Of a stretch of DNA of 18,426 nucleotides, positions 1 to 8,105 are shown piece by piece. Position 1 is the stretch's first letter, and each line of letters opens with the position of its first letter. A program made the translations under genes and the position numbers. Origin of the DNA: Flavobacteriia bacterium (lineage in GTDB: Bacteria; Bacteroidota; Bacteroidia; Flavobacteriales; Flavobacteriaceae); assembly GCA_011330545.1 (NCBI GenBank), contig DRQI01000092.1, forward strand, positions 1 to 18,426. The letters are read 5' to 3'. The notes below the pieces were generated by a model, which made no database searches, was not told the DNA's origin, and saw only the letters and a program-made list of their open reading frames with translations.

Positions 1-1175
1 CAGATATAAAAGAACCCTTTGCCGCGTTGGCATTTAAAATTGCTACCGATCCTTTTGTGGGAAGGTTAGCATTCTTTAGAGTGTATTCAGGCAGGTTGGA
101 TGCCGGTTCTTATGTATTAAATAACCGCTCGGGCAAAAAAGAACGCATCTCCCGTATTTATCAAATGCATTCTAACAAACAAAACGCTATTGATTATATA
201 GAGGCAGGAGATATTGGGGCAGCAGTAGGATTTAAAAGTATTAAAACCGGTGATACCCTTTCTGATGTAAAACATCCTATTATATTAGAGAGTATGGATT
301 TTCCAGATCCGGTAATCGGTATTGCGGTAGAGCCTAAAACAAAAGCTGATGTTGATAAATTAGGAATGGCATTAGCTAAACTAGCCGAAGAAGACCCTAC
401 GTTTACTGTAAAAACTGATGAAGCCTCCGGCCAAACCATTATCTCAGGTATGGGCGAGCTTCACTTAGATATTATTGTAGACCGTTTGAGACGTGAGTTT
501 AAAGTAGAAGTAAACCAAGGACAGCCTCAGGTTGAATATAAAGAAGCCATCACACAAAAAGCAGACCATCGAGAAGTGTATAAAAAACAATCCGGTGGCC
601 GCGGTAAATTTGCTGACATAGTATTCACTATGGAACCTGCAGAAGAAGGAAAATCAGGACTTGAATTTGTCAATGAAATAAAAGGAGGTAATATCCCTAA
701 AGAATATATTCCTTCAGTAGAAAAAGGATTCAAAATGGCTATGAAAAACGGCCCCTTGGCAGGATTTGAAATGGATAGCATGAAAGTTACCCTAAAAGAC
801 GGTTCTTTCCACCCTGTAGATTCAGATTCACTATCGTTTGAATTAGCTGCGAAGTTAGGATATAAAGCTGCTGCAAAAGCTGCGAAGGCAGTATTGATGG
901 AACCTATTATGAAATTAGAAGTTTTGACCCCCGAAGAAAATATGGGTGATATAGTAGGTGATTTAAACCGTCGAAGAGGACAAGTAAGTGACATGTCAGA
1001 TAGGGCAGGTTCAAAAGTAGTGAAGGCAACCGTACCTTTGTCAGAAATGTTTGGTTATGTTACCTCTTTGAGAACCTTATCATCAGGTAGGGCAACATCA
1101 ACAATGGAGTTTTCGCATTATGCTGAAACCCCTTCTAATATAGCAGAAGAAGTAATTAAAAATACCTTAGGTTAA
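1..1175 (+). CDS. fusA: Elongation factor G, C-terminal part (5' end outside window)
   Basis: EF-G is the cytoplasmic GTPase that drives tRNA-mRNA translocation on the ribosome and helps RRF split post-termination ribosomes. The frame is open from base 3 with no start, so about 390 residues are present against roughly 700 for the family; the G domain and its switch motifs lie upstream. The visible part begins inside domain II ([13 protein letters not shown]), continues through domain III ([16 protein letters not shown]), domain IV ([14 protein letters not shown], entering the decoding site) and domain V ([20 protein letters not shown]), and ends at a normal C-terminus. No frameshift is seen. 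It is followed 18 bases later by rpsJ, the usual fusA-rpsJ order in Bacteroidota; rpsL and rpsG are expected just upstream but are not visible. Known family, high certainty. Confidence 0.97.
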   Translation, partial: DIKEPFAALAFKIATDPFVGRLAFFRVYSGRLDAGSYVLNNRSGKKERISRIYQMHSNKQNAIDYIEAGDIGAAVGFKSIKTGDTLSDVKHPIILESMDFPDPVIGIAVEPKTKADVDKLGMALAKLAEEDPTFTVKTDEASGQTIISGMGELHLDIIVDRLRREFKVEVNQGQPQVEYKEAITQKADHREVYKKQSGGRGKFADIVFTMEPAEEGKSGLEFVNEIKGGNIPKEYIPSVEKGFKMAMKNGPLAGFEMDSMKVTLKDGSFHPVDSDSLSFELAAKLGYKAAAKAAKAVLMEPIMKLEVLTPEENMGDIVGDLNRRRGQVSDMSDRAGSKVVKATVPLSEMFGYVTSLRTLSSGRATSTMEFSHYAETPSNIAEEVIKNTLG

Positions 1176-1193
1176 TTTACTAAATAGAGATAG

Positions 1194-1499
1194 ATGAGTC
1201 AAAAAATTAGAATAAAATTAAAATCTTACGATCACAATTTGGTAGATAAATCTGCTGAAAAGATTGTAAAAACCGTAAAGAGTACAGGAGCAGTTATTAA
1301 CGGGCCAATTCCGTTGCCAACACATAAAAAAATATTTACTGTATTGCGATCACCACACGTAAATAAAAAGTCTAGAGAACAATTTCAATTGAGTTCTTAC
1401 AAAAGATTATTAGACATTTACAGTTCTTCATCAAAAACAATTGATGCTTTGATGAAATTAGAACTGCCTAGTGGTGTTGAGGTTGAGATAAAAGTTTAA
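1194..1499 (+). CDS. rpsJ: Ribosomal protein uS10
   Basis: Small-subunit head protein uS10, 101 residues, the usual length. Recognisable stretches are the start [34 protein letters not shown] in the middle and the hydrophobic end VEVEIKV. In many bacteria it doubles as NusE in antitermination with NusB; that is family knowledge, not seen here. The ATG fits the family start and no Shine-Dalgarno precedes it. Unlike in E. coli, it is not followed closely by rplC: 283 bases intervene, with a terminator-like hairpin, so it may be cotranscribed mainly with fusA. The last codons and stop lie inside an 11-bp palindrome (1487-1511). Confidence 0.98.
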   Translation: MSQKIRIKLKSYDHNLVDKSAEKIVKTVKSTGAVINGPIPLPTHKKIFTVLRSPHVNKKSREQFQLSSYKRLLDIYSSSSKTIDALMKLELPSGVEVEIKV

Positions 1500-1511
1500 T
1501 AAACTTTTATC
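1487..1511. repeat. Perfect 11-bp palindrome across the rpsJ stop codon
   Basis: Bases 1487-1497 are the exact reverse complement of 1501-1511, separated by the three bases AAT. The TAA stop of rpsJ (1497-1499) is at the tip. No T-run follows on either strand, so it is not a classical intrinsic terminator. In RNA it would form a stable A/U-rich hairpin that could protect the 3' end of the fusA-rpsJ message or act as a processing site; that role is inference. Confidence 0.6.
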
Positions 1512-1513
1512 GA

Positions 1514-1627
1514 AATTCTTACGAAGGTAGGAGTTTTATGGAGTAAAACGGAAACTTGTTTTCGTAGAATTGGAAAGATTCTGAAATGAATTCAGGATAG
1601 AACATGTCCCAAGCGGTTGACAAGGGA
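1514..1627 (+). promoter_or_regulatory. Candidate structured RNA leader of the rplC operon
   Basis: This part of the rpsJ-rplC gap is rich in nested pairings. A long helix pairs 1514-1525 with 1561-1571 (11 Watson-Crick pairs, one bulged T at 1519 or 1520). It continues inward through mostly G-U pairs (1526-1531 with 1555-1560) and is capped by a perfect 6-bp hairpin, 1533-1538 with 1544-1549. A second hairpin of 8 bp pairs 1578-1585 with 1591-1598. A third, weaker one pairs TCCC at 1607-1610 with GGGA at 1624-1627. A terminator-like hairpin follows. The arrangement resembles a ribosomal-protein autoregulatory leader such as the L4-controlled S10 leader of E. coli, but the ligand is unknown and I do not recognise the fold. 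Confidence 0.5.
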
Positions 1628-1647
1628 AAAACGGAAAAAATACATTC

Positions 1648-1675
1648 AAGGGTTGAAGTATTTTAGCCCTTTTTT
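1648..1675 (+). terminator. Intrinsic terminator or attenuator between rpsJ and rplC
   Basis: Bases 1648-1657 pair with 1662-1671 in a continuous 10-bp stem (including G-U pairs and a GGG/CCC core) with a GTAT loop, followed by a T-run over 1670-1675. This is the form of a Rho-independent terminator. Because essential ribosomal genes lie directly downstream, it either attenuates read-through in response to a signal or ends the fusA-rpsJ message, with rplC transcribed from a promoter I could not identify in 1676-1782. Confidence 0.7.
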
Positions 1676-1747
1676 AATAAGTAAAATGTGCTGTTGCAAT
1701 CAACAGGAAAGTAAATAATTAATAATTAGGTTTAATAAATAAGGGTC

Positions 1748-1775
1748 AAACCTTACATCTTAAACCTTAAATCTT
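1748..1775 (+). repeat. Two 14-bp tandem repeats just before rplC
   Basis: AAACCTTACATCTT (1748-1761) is followed directly by AAACCTTAAATCTT (1762-1775), one mismatch, seven bases before the rplC ATG. An upstream segment AGGTTTAA (1728-1735) is exactly complementary to TTAAACCT (1760-1767), so alternative hairpins with either copy are possible. Further upstream, 1691-1696 and 1701-1706 form a perfect 6-bp hairpin with a CAAT loop and no T-run. Confidence 0.6.
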
Positions 1776-1782
1776 AAATTAA

Positions 1783-2400
1783 ATGTCTGGGTTAATAGGA
1801 AGAAAAATAGGAATGACCAGTATCTTTGACGACAATGGAAAAAATATCCCTTGTACCGTTATAGAAGCAGGTCCTTGTGTGGTTACCCAAGTCAGAACCA
1901 AAGCGGTTGACGGTTACGAAGCGTTACAACTTGGTTTCGATGACAAAGCAGAAAAACAGACTTCAAAAGCGTTGAAAGGACACTTTAAGAAAGCCGGTAC
2001 TACTGCTAAAAAACGTGTCGTTGAATTTCAAGGGTTTGAAGCTGAGTATAAATTGGGAGACACAATTACAGTAGAACACTTTGAAGAAGGTGAATTTGTA
2101 GATGTATCAGGTACATCAAAAGGTAAAGGTTTTCAAGGCGTTGTAAAGCGCCATGGTTTTGCCGGAGTGGGACAAGCAACTCACGGCCAGCACAACCGTT
2201 TGAGAGCTCCCGGTTCCATAGGTGCTGCATCATATCCTGCAAGAGTATTTAAAGGTATGAAAATGGCCGGTAGAATGGGTGGCGAAAAAGTTAAAGTTCA
2301 AAACTTAAGAGTTTTAAAAATAGTTCCTGAAAAGAATCTTTTAGTAGTAAAAGGCGCTGTTCCCGGACATAAAAACTCTTATATAATCATCGAGAAATAA
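1783..2400 (+). CDS. rplC: Ribosomal protein uL3
   Basis: Large-subunit protein uL3, an early assembly protein that reaches towards the peptidyl transferase centre. At 205 residues it is of normal length. It starts [17 protein letters not shown]; the loop typical of the family is [17 protein letters not shown] (about residues 110-126), and [18 protein letters not shown] with KMAGRMGG is the rRNA-penetrating part. It is the first gene after the 283-base structured gap, so it is the first target of any regulation there. Its stop overlaps the rplD start by one base (TAATG), implying translational coupling. Confidence 0.98.
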   Translation: MSGLIGRKIGMTSIFDDNGKNIPCTVIEAGPCVVTQVRTKAVDGYEALQLGFDDKAEKQTSKALKGHFKKAGTTAKKRVVEFQGFEAEYKLGDTITVEHFEEGEFVDVSGTSKGKGFQGVVKRHGFAGVGQATHGQHNRLRAPGSIGAASYPARVFKGMKMAGRMGGEKVKVQNLRVLKIVPEKNLLVVKGAVPGHKNSYIIIEK

Positions 2401-3029
2401 TGAAAGTAGCAGTAGTAGATATCAACGGGAAAAAAACTGGGAGAAAAGTTGAACTTTCAGATGCTATTTTTGCGATAGAGCCAAACGAGCATGCGGTTTA
2501 TTTAGATGTGAAACAGTATTTGGCAAACCAACGCCAAGGTACTCACAAAGCGAAAGAAAGGGCAGATATAAAAGGAAGTACCAGAAAGATTAAAAAACAA
2601 AAAGGTACAGGTACTGCAAGAGCAGGTAGTATCAAATCTCCAATTTTTAGAGGTGGAGGTAGGGTTTTTGGGCCAAGGCCTAGAAATTATGGTTTTAAGT
2701 TAAATAAAAATGTAAAGCAATTGGCACGGCAATCAGCCTTGTCAATAAAGGCCAAAGAAGATAGTATTTTGGTTCTTGAAGATTTTACATTTGACACTCC
2801 AAAAACCAAAGATTTTATCAATATTTTAAAGGCGTTAGAGCTTGAAAATAAAAAATCTTTATTTGTGTTGGACGCCTCAAATAAAAACGTATATTTGTCG
2901 TCGCGCAATTTGAAAAATACGAATATTATAAGTACCTCAAGATTAAATACTTATAATGTTTTGAATGCAAATAAGATTGTATTCTCAGAAGCGTGTATAG
3001 AAGAAATAGAATCTAATTTTAGCAAATAA
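2400..3029 (+). CDS. rplD: Ribosomal protein uL4
   Basis: Large-subunit protein uL4, 209 residues, whose extended loop lines the nascent-peptide exit tunnel. That loop is visible around residues 60-100 (KQKGTGTARAGS, then PIFRGGGRVFGPRPRNYGF). The globular part follows (NVKQLARQSALS onward) with LVLEDFTFDTPKTKDF. In E. coli uL4 represses its own S10 operon by attenuation and translation, so it is the first candidate ligand for the leader before rplC; this is inference. The ATG overlaps the rplC stop by one base. Confidence 0.98.
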   Translation: MKVAVVDINGKKTGRKVELSDAIFAIEPNEHAVYLDVKQYLANQRQGTHKAKERADIKGSTRKIKKQKGTGTARAGSIKSPIFRGGGRVFGPRPRNYGFKLNKNVKQLARQSALSIKAKEDSILVLEDFTFDTPKTKDFINILKALELENKKSLFVLDASNKNVYLSSRNLKNTNIISTSRLNTYNVLNANKIVFSEACIEEIESNFSK

Positions 3030-3034
3030 TAGTT

Positions 3035-3325
3035 ATGAGTATTTTAATAAAACCTATTATTACAGAGAAGGTTACAGATCAAAGTGAGTTGTTCAACCGC
3101 TATGGGTTTGTAGTTGATAAAAGAGCTAATAAGATTGAAATTAAATTAGCCGTTGAAAAAACGTATGGAGTTTCGGTTGATAAAGTAAGAACATTAAACT
3201 ATCCTGTAAAAAGAACTACCAAATTTACAAAAAAAGGAGTTGTTTCAGGAACCAAAGGAGCTTATAAAAAAGCAATTGTTCAGTTAGCTGAAGGAGATAA
3301 TATTGATTTTTATAGCAATATCTAA
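3035..3325 (+). CDS. rplW: Ribosomal protein uL23
   Basis: Large-subunit protein uL23, 96 residues, at the tunnel exit where trigger factor and SRP dock. Family marks are the start [12 protein letters not shown], the stretch [20 protein letters not shown] and [16 protein letters not shown], followed by a short basic loop. It lies five bases after rplD and 11 before rplB, inside the S10 block. The ATG at 3035 gives the family N-terminus. Confidence 0.98.
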   Translation: MSILIKPIITEKVTDQSELFNRYGFVVDKRANKIEIKLAVEKTYGVSVDKVRTLNYPVKRTTKFTKKGVVSGTKGAYKKAIVQLAEGDNIDFYSNI

Positions 3326-3336
3326 GACGAAAAAAG

Positions 3337-4161
3337 ATGTCATTAAGAAAATTAAAACCAATAACACCGGGCCAACGCTTTAGAGTTGTAAATGACTTTG
3401 AAGAAGTAACCACTAATACACCCGAAAAGAGTTTATTAGCGCCAAAAAAGAGATCCGGTGGAAGAAATAATGATGGTAAAATGACCATGCGCTATTTAGG
3501 CGGAGGCCATAAAAAGAAATACCGTATTATTGATTTTAAGAGAAATAAGGATAACGTTCCTGCAACAGTTAAAACCATTGAATACGATCCTAATCGTACG
3601 GCATTTATTGCATTGTTGCATTATGCAGATGGCGAAAAACGGTATATCATCGCACAAGCCGGATTAAAAGTTGGGCAAACGGTTGTTTCTGGTGATAAAG
3701 TAGCTCCAGAAATAGGTAATGCAATGACCTTGAGTAATATCCCGCTAGGTACCGTAATTTCTTGTATAGAATTACATCCCGGCCAAGGAGCGGTAATTGC
3801 CCGTAGTGCAGGTTCTTTTGCCCAGTTAATGGCAAGAGAAGGTAAATATGCAACCATTAAACTGCCTTCAGGTGAAACAAGAATGATTTTGGTTACCTGT
3901 AAAGCTACTATTGGTGTAGTATCAAATTCAGACCATCAGTTATTAGTATCGGGTAAAGCCGGTAGAAGCAGATGGTTAGGTAGAAGGCCCAGAACAAGGG
4001 CAGTAGTGATGAATCCGGTTGACCACCCAATGGGAGGTGGAGAAGGTAGGGCTTCAGGAGGACATCCTAGGTCTAGAAACGGTATTCCCGCAAAAGGATA
4101 TAAAACACGTTCTAAGACGAAGGCTAGTAATAAATATATTTTAGAACGTAGAAAAAAATAA
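3337..4161 (+). CDS. rplB: Ribosomal protein uL2
   Basis: Large-subunit protein uL2, 274 residues, the usual length; it supports subunit association, tRNA binding and peptidyl transferase activity. The N-terminal OB-like domain contains [20 protein letters not shown]. The C-terminal domain carries the signature [19 protein letters not shown], whose His230 corresponds to the functionally important conserved histidine (His229 in E. coli). The tail is basic ([19 protein letters not shown]). Flanking gaps are 11 and 9 bases. Confidence 0.98.
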   Translation: MSLRKLKPITPGQRFRVVNDFEEVTTNTPEKSLLAPKKRSGGRNNDGKMTMRYLGGGHKKKYRIIDFKRNKDNVPATVKTIEYDPNRTAFIALLHYADGEKRYIIAQAGLKVGQTVVSGDKVAPEIGNAMTLSNIPLGTVISCIELHPGQGAVIARSAGSFAQLMAREGKYATIKLPSGETRMILVTCKATIGVVSNSDHQLLVSGKAGRSRWLGRRPRTRAVVMNPVDHPMGGGEGRASGGHPRSRNGIPAKGYKTRSKTKASNKYILERRKK

Positions 4162-4170
4162 GAAAAAAAT

Positions 4171-4449
4171 ATGGCACGTTCACTAAAAAAAGGACCTTAT
4201 GTTTTCCATAAATTGGAAAAAAAAGTACAGAATAATATAGCATCTGGAAAAAAATCGGTTATTAAAACTTGGTCAAGAGCCTCTATGATTACGCCTGATT
4301 TTGTTGGGCAAACAATAGGAGTTCACAATGGCCGCCAATTTGTTCCGGTATATATAACAGAAAACATGGTAGGTCATAAATTAGGAGAATTTTCACCAAC
4401 ACGTTCATTTAGAGGACATGCAGGTGCAAAAAATAAAGGAAAAAAATAG
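4171..4449 (+). CDS. rpsS: Ribosomal protein uS19
   Basis: Small-subunit head protein uS19, 92 residues, contacting uS13 and the A-site tRNA. It starts [15 protein letters not shown] and contains [40 protein letters not shown] and [12 protein letters not shown], all family hallmarks. The sequence before its ATG is an A-run without a Shine-Dalgarno. It sits between rplB and rplV with nine bases on either side. Confidence 0.98.
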   Translation: MARSLKKGPYVFHKLEKKVQNNIASGKKSVIKTWSRASMITPDFVGQTIGVHNGRQFVPVYITENMVGHKLGEFSPTRSFRGHAGAKNKGKK

Positions 4450-4458
4450 TAGGTAATC

Positions 4459-4869
4459 ATGGGAGTTCGAAAAAAATTAAGAGCACAGCAGCTTAAAGAA
4501 GAACGCAAAAATAAATTTTTTGCAAAACTAAAAGGCTGCCCTACATCGCCGAGAAAAATGCGTTTGGTAGCCGATTTAGTAAGAGGTGTTGAAGTTGAAA
4601 AAGCACTTCAAATATTAAAATTTAGCCCTAAAGAAGCTGCACGTAATTTAGAAAAACTTACCTTATCTGCAATTGCAAACTGGCAAGCAAAAAATGAAGA
4701 TGCCAGTATCGAAGATGCGGGTTTGTATGTAAAAGAAATTTATGTAGATAGTGCGGCAATGTTAAAAAGATTAAGGCCGGCACCACAAGGACGTGCACAT
4801 AGAATTAGAAAACGCTCTAATCATGTCACATTAATTTTAGGAACAAAAAATAATTCAAGCAATTCGTAA
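4459..4869 (+). CDS. rplV: Ribosomal protein uL22
   Basis: Large-subunit protein uL22, 136 residues. Its long beta-hairpin, here about residues 89-118 ([20 protein letters not shown] and [15 protein letters not shown]), lines the exit tunnel. The core begins at [20 protein letters not shown]. Compared with E. coli (110 residues) there is an extra charged N-terminal segment ([18 protein letters not shown]), a known Bacteroidota style. Five bases separate it from rpsC. Confidence 0.97.
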   Translation: MGVRKKLRAQQLKEERKNKFFAKLKGCPTSPRKMRLVADLVRGVEVEKALQILKFSPKEAARNLEKLTLSAIANWQAKNEDASIEDAGLYVKEIYVDSAAMLKRLRPAPQGRAHRIRKRSNHVTLILGTKNNSSNS

Positions 4870-4874
4870 GTAGT

Positions 4875-5588
4875 ATGGGACAAAAAACTAATCCAATAGG
4901 AAACCGTTTAGGAATTATCAGAGGATGGGAATCAAACTGGTATGGTGGAAAAAACTATGGCGATAAAATTGCTGAAGATGATAAAATAAGAAAGTATATT
5001 CATACGAGATTAGCAAAAGCTAGTGTTTCGAGAGTAATCATAGAACGCACGCTAAAATTAATTACAGTAACCATTACTACTGCCCGCCCGGGTATTATTA
5101 TTGGTAAAGGCGGACAAGAAGTTGACAAGCTAAAAGAAGAATTGAAGAAAATTACGGGTAAAGAAATTCAAATCAATATTTTTGAAATTAAACGCCCCGA
5201 ATTAGATGCTTTCTTAGTAGGGTCTAGTATTGCACGTCAAATTGAAAATAGAATTTCATATAGGCGCGCTATCAAAATGGCAATTGCCGCTTCAATGCGA
5301 ATGAATGCCGAAGGAATTAAAGTGCAAATTTCAGGACGTTTAAACGGCGCTGAAATGGCACGATCAGAACACTATAAAGAAGGAAGAATTCCATTGTCAA
5401 CCTTTAGGGCAGATATTGATTATGCACTGGTAGAAGCACATACTACCTATGGTAGAATTGGAGTGAAAGTGTGGATTATGAAAGGTGAAGTATATGGTAA
5501 AAGAGATTTATCACCGTTAGTAGGCTTGTCAAAAAAACAAGGCAAAGGCGGTAAAGGCGGTGGAAGAAAGCCTCAAAGAAGAAGATAA
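4875..5588 (+). CDS. rpsC: Ribosomal protein uS3
   Basis: Small-subunit protein uS3, 237 residues, at the mRNA entry site where it contributes to helicase activity. The KH domain shows its GxxG motif as IIGKGG (Gly77-Gly80), followed by [16 protein letters not shown]. The C-terminal domain has [14 protein letters not shown] and [16 protein letters not shown]. It ends in a glycine/lysine/arginine-rich tail ([18 protein letters not shown]). The start [12 protein letters not shown] is canonical. An 18-base A/T-rich spacer leads to rplP. Confidence 0.98.
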   Translation: MGQKTNPIGNRLGIIRGWESNWYGGKNYGDKIAEDDKIRKYIHTRLAKASVSRVIIERTLKLITVTITTARPGIIIGKGGQEVDKLKEELKKITGKEIQINIFEIKRPELDAFLVGSSIARQIENRISYRRAIKMAIAASMRMNAEGIKVQISGRLNGAEMARSEHYKEGRIPLSTFRADIDYALVEAHTTYGRIGVKVWIMKGEVYGKRDLSPLVGLSKKQGKGGKGGGRKPQRRR

Positions 5589-5606
5589 TTTTTTTAATTT
5601 AAGAAA

Positions 5607-6038
5607 ATGTTACAACCAAAGAGAGTAAAATATCGTAAAGTACAGAAAGCCAAAGGAAATATGAAAGGTATTTCCGGTAGAGGACACAGGCTGTCTAATG
5701 GAATGTTTGGTATCAAAGCCTTAGATCAAAATTTACTCACATCAAGGCAGATAGAAGCAGCACGTATTGCAGCTACCCGTTATATGAAGAGGCAAGGAAG
5801 TTTATGGATTAAAATTTTTCCTGATAAACCCATTACTAAAAAACCCTTAGAAGTACGTATGGGTAAAGGTAAAGGCGCTCCCGAATATTTTGTTGCCGTG
5901 GTAAAACCCGGAAGAATATTATTTGAAATAGGTGGTGTTCCAATTGAAGTTGCAAAAGAAGCCTTGCGATTGGCTGCACAAAAGCTACCCGTAAGAACTA
6001 AATTTATAATAGCAAGAGATTACGACGAAAACGCTTAA
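5607..6038 (+). CDS. rplP: Ribosomal protein uL16
   Basis: Large-subunit protein uL16, 143 residues, added late in assembly and important for A-site tRNA placement. It begins [20 protein letters not shown] and includes [34 protein letters not shown] and [20 protein letters not shown], the segment near the peptidyl transferase centre. Length and start match the family. It is followed after 11 bases by rpmC. Confidence 0.98.
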   Translation: MLQPKRVKYRKVQKAKGNMKGISGRGHRLSNGMFGIKALDQNLLTSRQIEAARIAATRYMKRQGSLWIKIFPDKPITKKPLEVRMGKGKGAPEYFVAVVKPGRILFEIGGVPIEVAKEALRLAAQKLPVRTKFIIARDYDENA

Positions 6039-6049
6039 TATAAAAGAAG

Positions 6050-6241
6050 ATGAAACAATCTGAAATTAAAGAATTATCTGTAGCAGAATTACAAGAAAAA
6101 TTAGCGATGTTACGAAAAAATCATACAGATCTTAAAATGGCACATGCCATTTCTCCATTAGAAAATCCAATTCAATTGAGAGATTTAAGAAGAACTGTTG
6201 CCAGGCTTGCTACAGAATTAACTAAAAGAGAAGTACAATAA
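6050..6241 (+). CDS. rpmC: Ribosomal protein uL29
   Basis: Small large-subunit protein uL29, 63 residues, two packed helices next to uL23 at the tunnel exit. It starts [20 protein letters not shown] and contains [20 protein letters not shown], the conserved C-terminal helix. Composition is Lys/Leu/Glu-rich as expected. It sits in the invariant rplP-rpmC-rpsQ order. Confidence 0.97.
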   Translation: MKQSEIKELSVAELQEKLAMLRKNHTDLKMAHAISPLENPIQLRDLRRTVARLATELTKREVQ

Positions 6242-6260
6242 TTGTATTCATAATTACAAG

Positions 6261-6518
6261 ATGGAAAAAAGAAATCTTAGAAAAGAAAGAATAGGAATTG
6301 TATCAAGTAATAAGATGCAAAAATCTATTGTAGTTAATGAAGTTACTAGAGTAAAACACCCTATGTATGGTAAATTCGTGTTAAAAACAAAAAAGTATGT
6401 TGCACACGACGAAACAAATGACTGTAATATTGGTGATACCGTTAAGATAATGGAAACACGCCCATTGAGTAAAACCAAACGTTGGAGACTAGTAGAAATC
6501 TTAGAAAGAGCTAAATAA
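6261..6518 (+). CDS. rpsQ: Ribosomal protein uS17
   Basis: Primary 16S rRNA-binding protein uS17, 85 residues, OB fold. Marks are [39 protein letters not shown] and the end [20 protein letters not shown]. Its stop is separated from the rplN start by a single base, so the two are probably translationally coupled. The ATG at 6261 gives the family N-terminus. Confidence 0.98.
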   Translation: MEKRNLRKERIGIVSSNKMQKSIVVNEVTRVKHPMYGKFVLKTKKYVAHDETNDCNIGDTVKIMETRPLSKTKRWRLVEILERAK

Positions 6519-6519
6519 T

Positions 6520-6891
6520 ATGTTACAACAAGAATCAAGATTAAAAGTAGCCGATAATACTGGTGCAAAAGAAGTATTGGTAATTCGAGTGCTTGGCGGA
6601 ACAAAAAGGCGTTATGCATCTGTTGGAGATAAAATTGTAGTCTCTGTAAAAGATGCCACCCCGAATGGTAATGTTAAAAAAGGACAAGTTTCTAGAGCCG
6701 TTGTGGTGAGAACTAAAAAAGAAGTACGCCGTAAAGACGGTTCATATATTCGATTTGATGACAATGCCTGCGTATTGTTAGATGCTGCTTCAGGAGAAAT
6801 GAAAGGAACACGTGTATTTGGACCCGTAGCAAGGGAACTTCGTGAAAAACAATTCATGAAAATTGTATCATTAGCACCAGAAGTGCTTTAA
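6520..6891 (+). CDS. rplN: Ribosomal protein uL14
   Basis: Large-subunit protein uL14, 123 residues, forming part of the subunit interface and the docking site of the silencing factor RsfS. The conserved start [20 protein letters not shown] is followed by [32 protein letters not shown] and the end [19 protein letters not shown]. In the spc region it begins one base after rpsQ. Length is normal. Confidence 0.98.
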   Translation: MLQQESRLKVADNTGAKEVLVIRVLGGTKRRYASVGDKIVVSVKDATPNGNVKKGQVSRAVVVRTKKEVRRKDGSYIRFDDNACVLLDAASGEMKGTRVFGPVARELREKQFMKIVSLAPEVL

Positions 6892-6905
6892 TAAGTTTGC
6901 AAATT

Positions 6906-7214
6906 ATGCCCAAATTAAAGATAAAAACAGGAGATAAAGTCATCGTTATCGCCGGTGATGATAAAGGACAAGAAGGTAAAGTTGTTAAAATTCTTAAAAG
7001 TAAGAATAAAGCAATAGTAGAAGGCGTCAATATGGTATCTAAACATACTAAACCGAGCGCCCAAAACCCTCAAGGCGGTATTTCAAAATTTGAAGCACCA
7101 ATCCATATCTCTAATTTAATGATATTAGAGAACGGAGTTCCAACAAAGGTTGGTTATAGATTCGAAGGAGATAAAAAAGTTAGATATTCTAAAAAATCGA
7201 AAGAAATTATTTAG
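6906..7214 (+). CDS. rplX: Ribosomal protein uL24
   Basis: Assembly-initiating large-subunit protein uL24 with an N-terminal KOW motif ([20 protein letters not shown], about residues 9-28). I choose the ATG at 6906 ([12 protein letters not shown], 102 residues) rather than an in-frame TTG at 6897, because ATG is used throughout this cluster and the family normally begins with a short Met-x-Lys-Leu-Lys segment. The middle contains [17 protein letters not shown]. Two bases separate its stop from rplE. Confidence 0.96.
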   Translation: MPKLKIKTGDKVIVIAGDDKGQEGKVVKILKSKNKAIVEGVNMVSKHTKPSAQNPQGGISKFEAPIHISNLMILENGVPTKVGYRFEGDKKVRYSKKSKEII

Positions 7215-7216
7215 TT

Positions 7217-7768
7217 ATGGGATATGTACCAAGACTTAAAGAAGATTATAATAGCAGAATCAAAGCTGCTCTAACCGAAGAATTCGGTTATAAAAATATA
7301 ATGCAAGTTCCTAAATTACAAAAAATTGTAATTAGCAAAGGTGTCGGTGCGGCAGTTGCAGATAAGAAATTGATAGAATATGCCGTTGATGAGTTGACTA
7401 AAATTTCAGGCCAAAAAGCAGTAGCTACCATATCTAAAAAAGACGTTGCAGCATTTAAATTGCGTAAAGGAATGCCCATTGGGGTTAAAGTAACCCTTCA
7501 CGGAGATAAAATGTATGAATTCTTAGACAGGTTAGTAACCGCGTCATTGCCTAGGGTGAGAGACTTTAGAGGTATCAAAGCAACAGGTTTTGACGGGAGG
7601 GGAAATTACAATTTAGGAATTGCAGAGCAAATTATTTTTCCTGAAATAGATATCGATAAAGTGAATAAAATTGGAGGTATGGATATTACCTTTGTCACTT
7701 CGGCAAATACAGATAAAGAAGCAAAATCACTATTACACGAATTAGGTTTACCATTTAAAAAGAATTAA
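7217..7768 (+). CDS. rplE: Ribosomal protein uL5
   Basis: 5S rRNA-binding protein uL5, 183 residues, in the central protuberance, touching P-site tRNA and uS13. It begins [20 protein letters not shown]; further marks are [38 protein letters not shown] and [20 protein letters not shown]. The short gaps to rplX (2 bases) and rpsN (3 bases) suggest coupling. In E. coli the uS8 repressor site lies near the rplE start; I see no clear equivalent at this junction. Confidence 0.98.
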   Translation: MGYVPRLKEDYNSRIKAALTEEFGYKNIMQVPKLQKIVISKGVGAAVADKKLIEYAVDELTKISGQKAVATISKKDVAAFKLRKGMPIGVKVTLHGDKMYEFLDRLVTASLPRVRDFRGIKATGFDGRGNYNLGIAEQIIFPEIDIDKVNKIGGMDITFVTSANTDKEAKSLLHELGLPFKKN

Positions 7769-7771
7769 GAG

Positions 7772-8041
7772 ATGGCAAAAGAATCAATGAAAGCCCGTGA
7801 GGTTAAAAGAGCTAAAACAGTAGCTAAATATGCTAAAAAAAGAAAAGCATTAAAAGAGGCTGGAGATTATGAAGCATTGCAAAAGCTACCCAAAAATGCG
7901 TCGCCTATTCGTATGCACAATCGTTGTAAATTAACAGGTAGGCCAAAAGGCTATATGAGACAATTTGGTATTTGCCGTGTTACATTCCGTGAAATGGCAA
8001 ATAAAGGATTGATACCCGGAGTAAAAAAAGCCAGTTGGTAA
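7772..8041 (+). CDS. rpsN: Ribosomal protein uS14, zinc-free long form
   Basis: Small-subunit head protein uS14, 89 residues. It is the long form without the CxxC-CxxC zinc ribbon: only two cysteines are present, in [20 protein letters not shown]. The end [20 protein letters not shown] is conserved. The N-terminal third is a lysine/arginine-rich helix ([20 protein letters not shown]). It follows rplE by three bases and is separated from rpsH by a 64-base gap containing an inverted repeat. Confidence 0.98.
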   Translation: MAKESMKAREVKRAKTVAKYAKKRKALKEAGDYEALQKLPKNASPIRMHNRCKLTGRPKGYMRQFGICRVTFREMANKGLIPGVKKASW

Positions 8042-8050
8042 AATTATAAA

Positions 8051-8087
8051 TTGGTTTCAGGTTTAACCGAAAAAGGTTAAAAACCAA
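8051..8087 (+). promoter_or_regulatory. Two-tier hairpin upstream of rpsH
   Basis: In the rpsN-rpsH gap, TTGGTTT (8051-8057) pairs with AAACCAA (8081-8087), and directly inside TTAACC (8063-8068) pairs with GGTTAA (8075-8080) around a GAAAAA loop. Five bases (CAGGT, 8058-8062) bulge on the 5' side only. All 13 pairs are Watson-Crick. It ends 18 bases before the rpsH ATG and has no T-run, so it is not a terminator. uS8 is the spc-operon repressor in E. coli, which makes an autoregulatory site plausible but unproven. Confidence 0.5.
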
Positions 8088-8105
8088 AACCGTAAATAAA
8101 TATAT

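Noticed and set aside
527..994. Minus-strand open frame of 155 codons within fusA
   Set aside because: It is antisense to a clearly coding, conserved EF-G region and its translation resembles no protein. The other antisense frames inside ribosomal genes are rejected for the same reason.
1691..1706. Perfect 6-bp hairpin with CAAT loop as a second terminator before rplC
   Set aside because: It is short and no T-run follows; it is mentioned only as a possible minor structure.
1676..1782. Promoter for rplC
   Set aside because: No TAnnTTTG box; TTG at 1694-1696 with TAATTAAT about 19 bases downstream is too poor a match.
6897..6905. Alternative TTG start giving rplX three extra residues
   Set aside because: The ATG at 6906 fits the family N-terminus and the ATG-only habit of this cluster.
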